Assembly: GCA_022545645.1 (NCBI GenBank)
Contig: JACZQQ010000001.1
Coordinates: 1-33,532 of the forward strand
Source of the DNA: Acidobacteriota bacterium
Lineage (GTDB): Bacteria > Acidobacteriota > UBA6911 > RPQK01 > JADFOI01
Direction: 5' to 3'
DNA: 33,532 bases
Shown here: positions 31,007 through 33,532 of the stretch, piece after piece
How positions within the stretch are numbered: position 1 is the first letter of the stretch
How the letters are laid out: each line of letters starts with the position of its first letter
The notes under the pieces: model-generated
Database searches by the model: none
The model's input: only the letters and a program-made list of their open reading frames with translations
Told to the model about the DNA's origin: nothing
Made by a program: the position numbers and the translations under genes

Positions 31007-31495
31007 GTGGAAACTTCTCGGGCGAAGATCAAATCTCGGCAGGAGCTCAAGGGGATTTTGGAGCAACTGAAAGCCGATGGGAAGAAGATCGTTTTTACCA
31101 ACGGGTGCTTCGATCTTCTCCATCCTGGCCACGTGCATTATTTGGAGAAAGCGAAGGCCCAGGGAGATGTTCTGGTGGTGGCTCTAAACACCGATCCTTC
31201 GGTAAGAAAAATCAAAGGCCAGGACCGGCCTGTGCTGGGTGAAGAGGACCGCTGCGAGATCATCAGTGCACTGGGTTGTGTCGATTTTGTAACAACTTTT
31301 GAGGAAGAGACTCCTCAAACTATTATCGAAGAACTGATCCCGCAAGTCCTGATCAAGGGCGGTGATTGGCCCATCAATCAAATTGTGGGCCGGAAGATTG
31401 TGGAATCAAACGGTGGAAGGGTTATTTCAGTAGATTTTGAAAGAGAATTCTCTACATCAGACATCATTGACCGAATTCGAAGATCAGGAAAGTAG
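31007..31495 (+). CDS. rfaE2: D-glycero-beta-D-manno-heptose 1-phosphate adenylyltransferase
   Basis: It makes ADP-heptose for the LPS inner core. The 162-residue protein is a stand-alone nucleotidyltransferase equal to the C-terminal half of HldE: FTNGCFDLLHPGHVHYLEKA with the HxGH motif (HPGH), VALNTDPSVRKIKG, and ISTSDII-like FSTSDIIDRI at the end. A separate kinase (hldA/rfaE1) is expected elsewhere. The start is GTG with AGGAG six bases upstream; no ATG fits. It suggests a heptose-containing LPS or another ADP-heptose-derived glycan. Its end overlaps the likely start of mfd. Confidence 0.93.
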   Translation: METSRAKIKSRQELKGILEQLKADGKKIVFTNGCFDLLHPGHVHYLEKAKAQGDVLVVALNTDPSVRKIKGQDRPVLGEEDRCEIISALGCVDFVTTFEEETPQTIIEELIPQVLIKGGDWPINQIVGRKIVESNGGRVISVDFEREFSTSDIIDRIRRSGK

Positions 31496-33532
31496 CCGGC
31501 GTCCCGCCAATGCTAGCGAGATCTTTCGAAAGCTGGCTGGAAAGCTGAAGGGGTTTCGTCTGCTGGAAGGCCTTCATGGGCCGGATTCTGCCTTCCTCTT
31601 CTCGGCACTCTCTCGGCAGTCGCCGGCTCCCTGTCTGTGGTTGTGTCTCAATAATCGCCAGGCCGAAAAGATCGCTGAGAACCTGCGCTTCTTTTTGCCA
31701 CAGGGAAATGAAGATCAGGTTTTGGTCCTTCCCGGGTCAGAAGCAAATCCCTATCGCGGCCTGTCGCCCCATCCGGAGATCGCCGCCAAAAGAGCCCTCG
31801 CTTTGTGGAGGCTTCTGAAAAATCATTCTGGATTCCTTGTGACCACCCTCGCTTCCATACTCACTCGGTTGCCGTCGCCAGCTGATTTTCAGAGTCATTG
31901 CATTTCTCTTGAAGTAGGTCGTTTCCTGCCCCTGAATCACCTGATACAGGGACTGCAGGACACCGGTTATGTGCGGGAAGATCCGGTGAGTGAGGTGGGC
32001 GAGTATTCCATTCGAGGTGGGATCGTCGATATCTTTTCCTCAGCCCATGAAAATCCGGTTCGAATTGAGTTTTTCGGAGACCAGATTGAGTCGATGCGCG
32101 AATTCGATCCCAGCACTCAGCGATCCATTGGGCTTATTCCCTCCTGCCAGGTGGTGCCCATGCGCGAGATGATCTTGACCGAACGTGAAATTGCGCAATG
32201 GCACAAGGAAGCTCCTGAACATTGGAATGAGGTGCGCTTTGCAGAGGCTCTGCAGGAGAAGTTCCAGTTTACTGAAAACCGCGAGTTGTTCAACGGCTTT
32301 GAATATGTGTTTCCGCTGGTGGTCGATACCGAACATCATCTGTTGGAGTTTCTTCCCGGATCGCAAGATTTGCGGGTGGTGATTCCAGATGGACAGGGTT
32401 TTCTGGAGGAACTCGATCGATTGAGCTCCAGCCACCAGGAAGCCTTTCAAGAGCAACATAGCAAGGGGGAGCTTGTTTTGCCTCCCCAGCGATTGTTTTT
32501 CGGCAAGAAATGGCTGGAGGAAGTACTGGAGGAGCGTCAAGCAGTCTTTATCGAACAACTGTCGGACAAGCCGCATGAGGTTTGCCGTTTCGATTTTCAG
32601 GTGGAACGCAAGTATAAGGGCCGAATCCAGGACATCCTGACCGATCTCAGTCGATGGCAGGACTCCCATGAACGAGTTGTTTTTGTCATGAGTTCACAAG
32701 GTATGGCGGAACGTGTCGCTCACCTCTTGGAAGAATATGGAGTGGTCAGCCACTTTGTGCAAAAGGGAATCGATGAAGCGCTCGCTCACCCCTTGTCCGT
32801 TATGCAAGGGAAACTCTCAGAGGGTTTCTATTCACCCAGCCTGGGACTGCATATCCTCACTCAGGAGAATTTCTTCGAGGAAAGCCAACTGAGGGCCGCC
32901 AGAAAGCCGGCTCATCCCGAGATCGCCGCCCAGTTTCTTTCCGATTTCCGAGACCTCAAAAAAGGGGACTATGTTGTTCACATTGATCACGGAATTGGAG
33001 TGTTTTTGGGTCTGGAGCGGATCGGGGTGGGGGAAGAGCTCAAGGAATTTGTGGTGTTGTCCTATCGCAACAGCGCCAAGTTGTACGTCCCCATCGATCG
33101 CCTGGGCCTGATCCAAAAGTACAGTGGAGCGGGTGGAACAGCACCTAAAATCGACCGGCTGGGAGGAGCGTCCTGGGAAAAGACCAAGCGACGCATCAAG
33201 AAGTCCATGCGGGACCTGGCCGAGGACCTGCTCAAGCTCTATGCCCGTCGGGAGATGGAGAAGGGATATGCTTTTTCAACCGATGATTCCTTGAGCAAGG
33301 AATTTGAGGAAGCGTTTGAATATGAGGAAACTCCTGACCAGTTGGCGGCCATTCAGAATGTCAAACAGGACATGGAAGCAGAGCGGCCGATGGATCGGTT
33401 GATTTGCGGTGATGTGGGTTATGGAAAAACGGAGGTGGCGATGCGAGCGGCTTTCAAAGCCGTCAATGACAGCAAACAAGTGGCTGTTCTTGCTCCCACC
33501 ACAGTCCTGGCCTTCCAGCACTACAATACCTT
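31467..33532 (+). CDS. mfd: Transcription-repair coupling factor Mfd (cut by window end)
   Basis: The frame is open from 31434 to the window edge. No ATG or GTG lies near the expected N-terminus, so I place the start at TTG 31467, which overlaps rfaE2 by 29 bp and leaves about 36 residues before GLHGPDSAF; TTG 31437 is an alternative. About 688 of the usual 1,100-1,200 residues are present. Seen are the UvrB-like N-terminal module (GLHGPDSAF, then VLPGSEANPY and VGEYSIRGGIVDIF), the CarD-like RNA-polymerase interaction domain (GDYVVHIDHGIGVF, then VLSYRNSAKLYVPIDRL), and the start of the translocase with Walker A GDVGYGKT and APTTVLAFQHY. It removes stalled RNA polymerase and recruits UvrA for repair. 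CarD, encoded elsewhere in the window, shares the polymerase-binding fold. Confidence 0.93.
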   Translation, partial: MTEFEDQESSRRPANASEIFRKLAGKLKGFRLLEGLHGPDSAFLFSALSRQSPAPCLWLCLNNRQAEKIAENLRFFLPQGNEDQVLVLPGSEANPYRGLSPHPEIAAKRALALWRLLKNHSGFLVTTLASILTRLPSPADFQSHCISLEVGRFLPLNHLIQGLQDTGYVREDPVSEVGEYSIRGGIVDIFSSAHENPVRIEFFGDQIESMREFDPSTQRSIGLIPSCQVVPMREMILTEREIAQWHKEAPEHWNEVRFAEALQEKFQFTENRELFNGFEYVFPLVVDTEHHLLEFLPGSQDLRVVIPDGQGFLEELDRLSSSHQEAFQEQHSKGELVLPPQRLFFGKKWLEEVLEERQAVFIEQLSDKPHEVCRFDFQVERKYKGRIQDILTDLSRWQDSHERVVFVMSSQGMAERVAHLLEEYGVVSHFVQKGIDEALAHPLSVMQGKLSEGFYSPSLGLHILTQENFFEESQLRAARKPAHPEIAAQFLSDFRDLKKGDYVVHIDHGIGVFLGLERIGVGEELKEFVVLSYRNSAKLYVPIDRLGLIQKYSGAGGTAPKIDRLGGASWEKTKRRIKKSMRDLAEDLLKLYARREMEKGYAFSTDDSLSKEFEEAFEYEETPDQLAAIQNVKQDMEAERPMDRLICGDVGYGKTEVAMRAAFKAVNDSKQVAVLAPTTVLAFQHYNT

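Overview
The window looks like ordinary chromosomal DNA of a Gram-negative bacterium, and my best guess is Acidobacteriota. The reasons are: an ECF sigma factor of the type common in Acidobacteria and Planctomycetes, coupled to a membrane-anchored Ser/Thr kinase; a large MoxR/DUF58/BatA/DUF4159 cluster; a secreted START-like protein of a kind I associate with Acidobacteria; and dispersed palindromic repeats typical of such genomes. The taxon is inferred from gene content only; no rRNA is present. A heptose-1-phosphate adenylyltransferase suggests an LPS-bearing envelope.

Layout. 1-1016: tail of a probable glycosyltransferase, a small unknown gene, and a broken PsiE-family gene followed by a MITE-like element. 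1386-3377 (minus): CDP-alcohol phosphatidyltransferase, GtrA and a secreted START-like protein. 3508-5579 (minus): an ECF sigma factor overlapping a Ser/Thr kinase. 5656-5931: a TA-flanked MITE with 31-bp inverted ends. 5961-16780 (minus): an 11-kb run of seven genes, in transcription order VWA/GATase-like membrane protein, caspase/C13-like protein without an obvious catalytic Cys, TPR-gluzincin peptidase, DUF4159 protein, MoxR ATPase, DUF58 protein, and BatA-like VWA protein. This is the least understood and most interesting block. A 49-codon membrane ORF lies just upstream of it.

17214-19679 (plus): homoserine dehydrogenase, a CAU-anticodon tRNA and hemB. 19793-22905 (minus): carD with a near-consensus promoter, then an overlapping thrC-lysC pair. 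thrC has a complete leader: a strong promoter, a SAM-I (S-box) riboswitch and an intrinsic terminator. hom, lysC and thrC together cover most of the aspartate-to-threonine path, and SAM appears to control the thrC-lysC part.

23173-33532 (plus): tilS, then ftsH-folP-cdaA-cdaR-glmM as a tight overlapping operon (membrane proteolysis, folate, c-di-AMP synthesis and its YbbR regulator, and the cell-wall precursor enzyme), then rfaE2 and the start of mfd, which is cut by the window end. Several low-complexity purine tracts and GGGGACAGTCCC-type inverted repeats recur between and inside genes.
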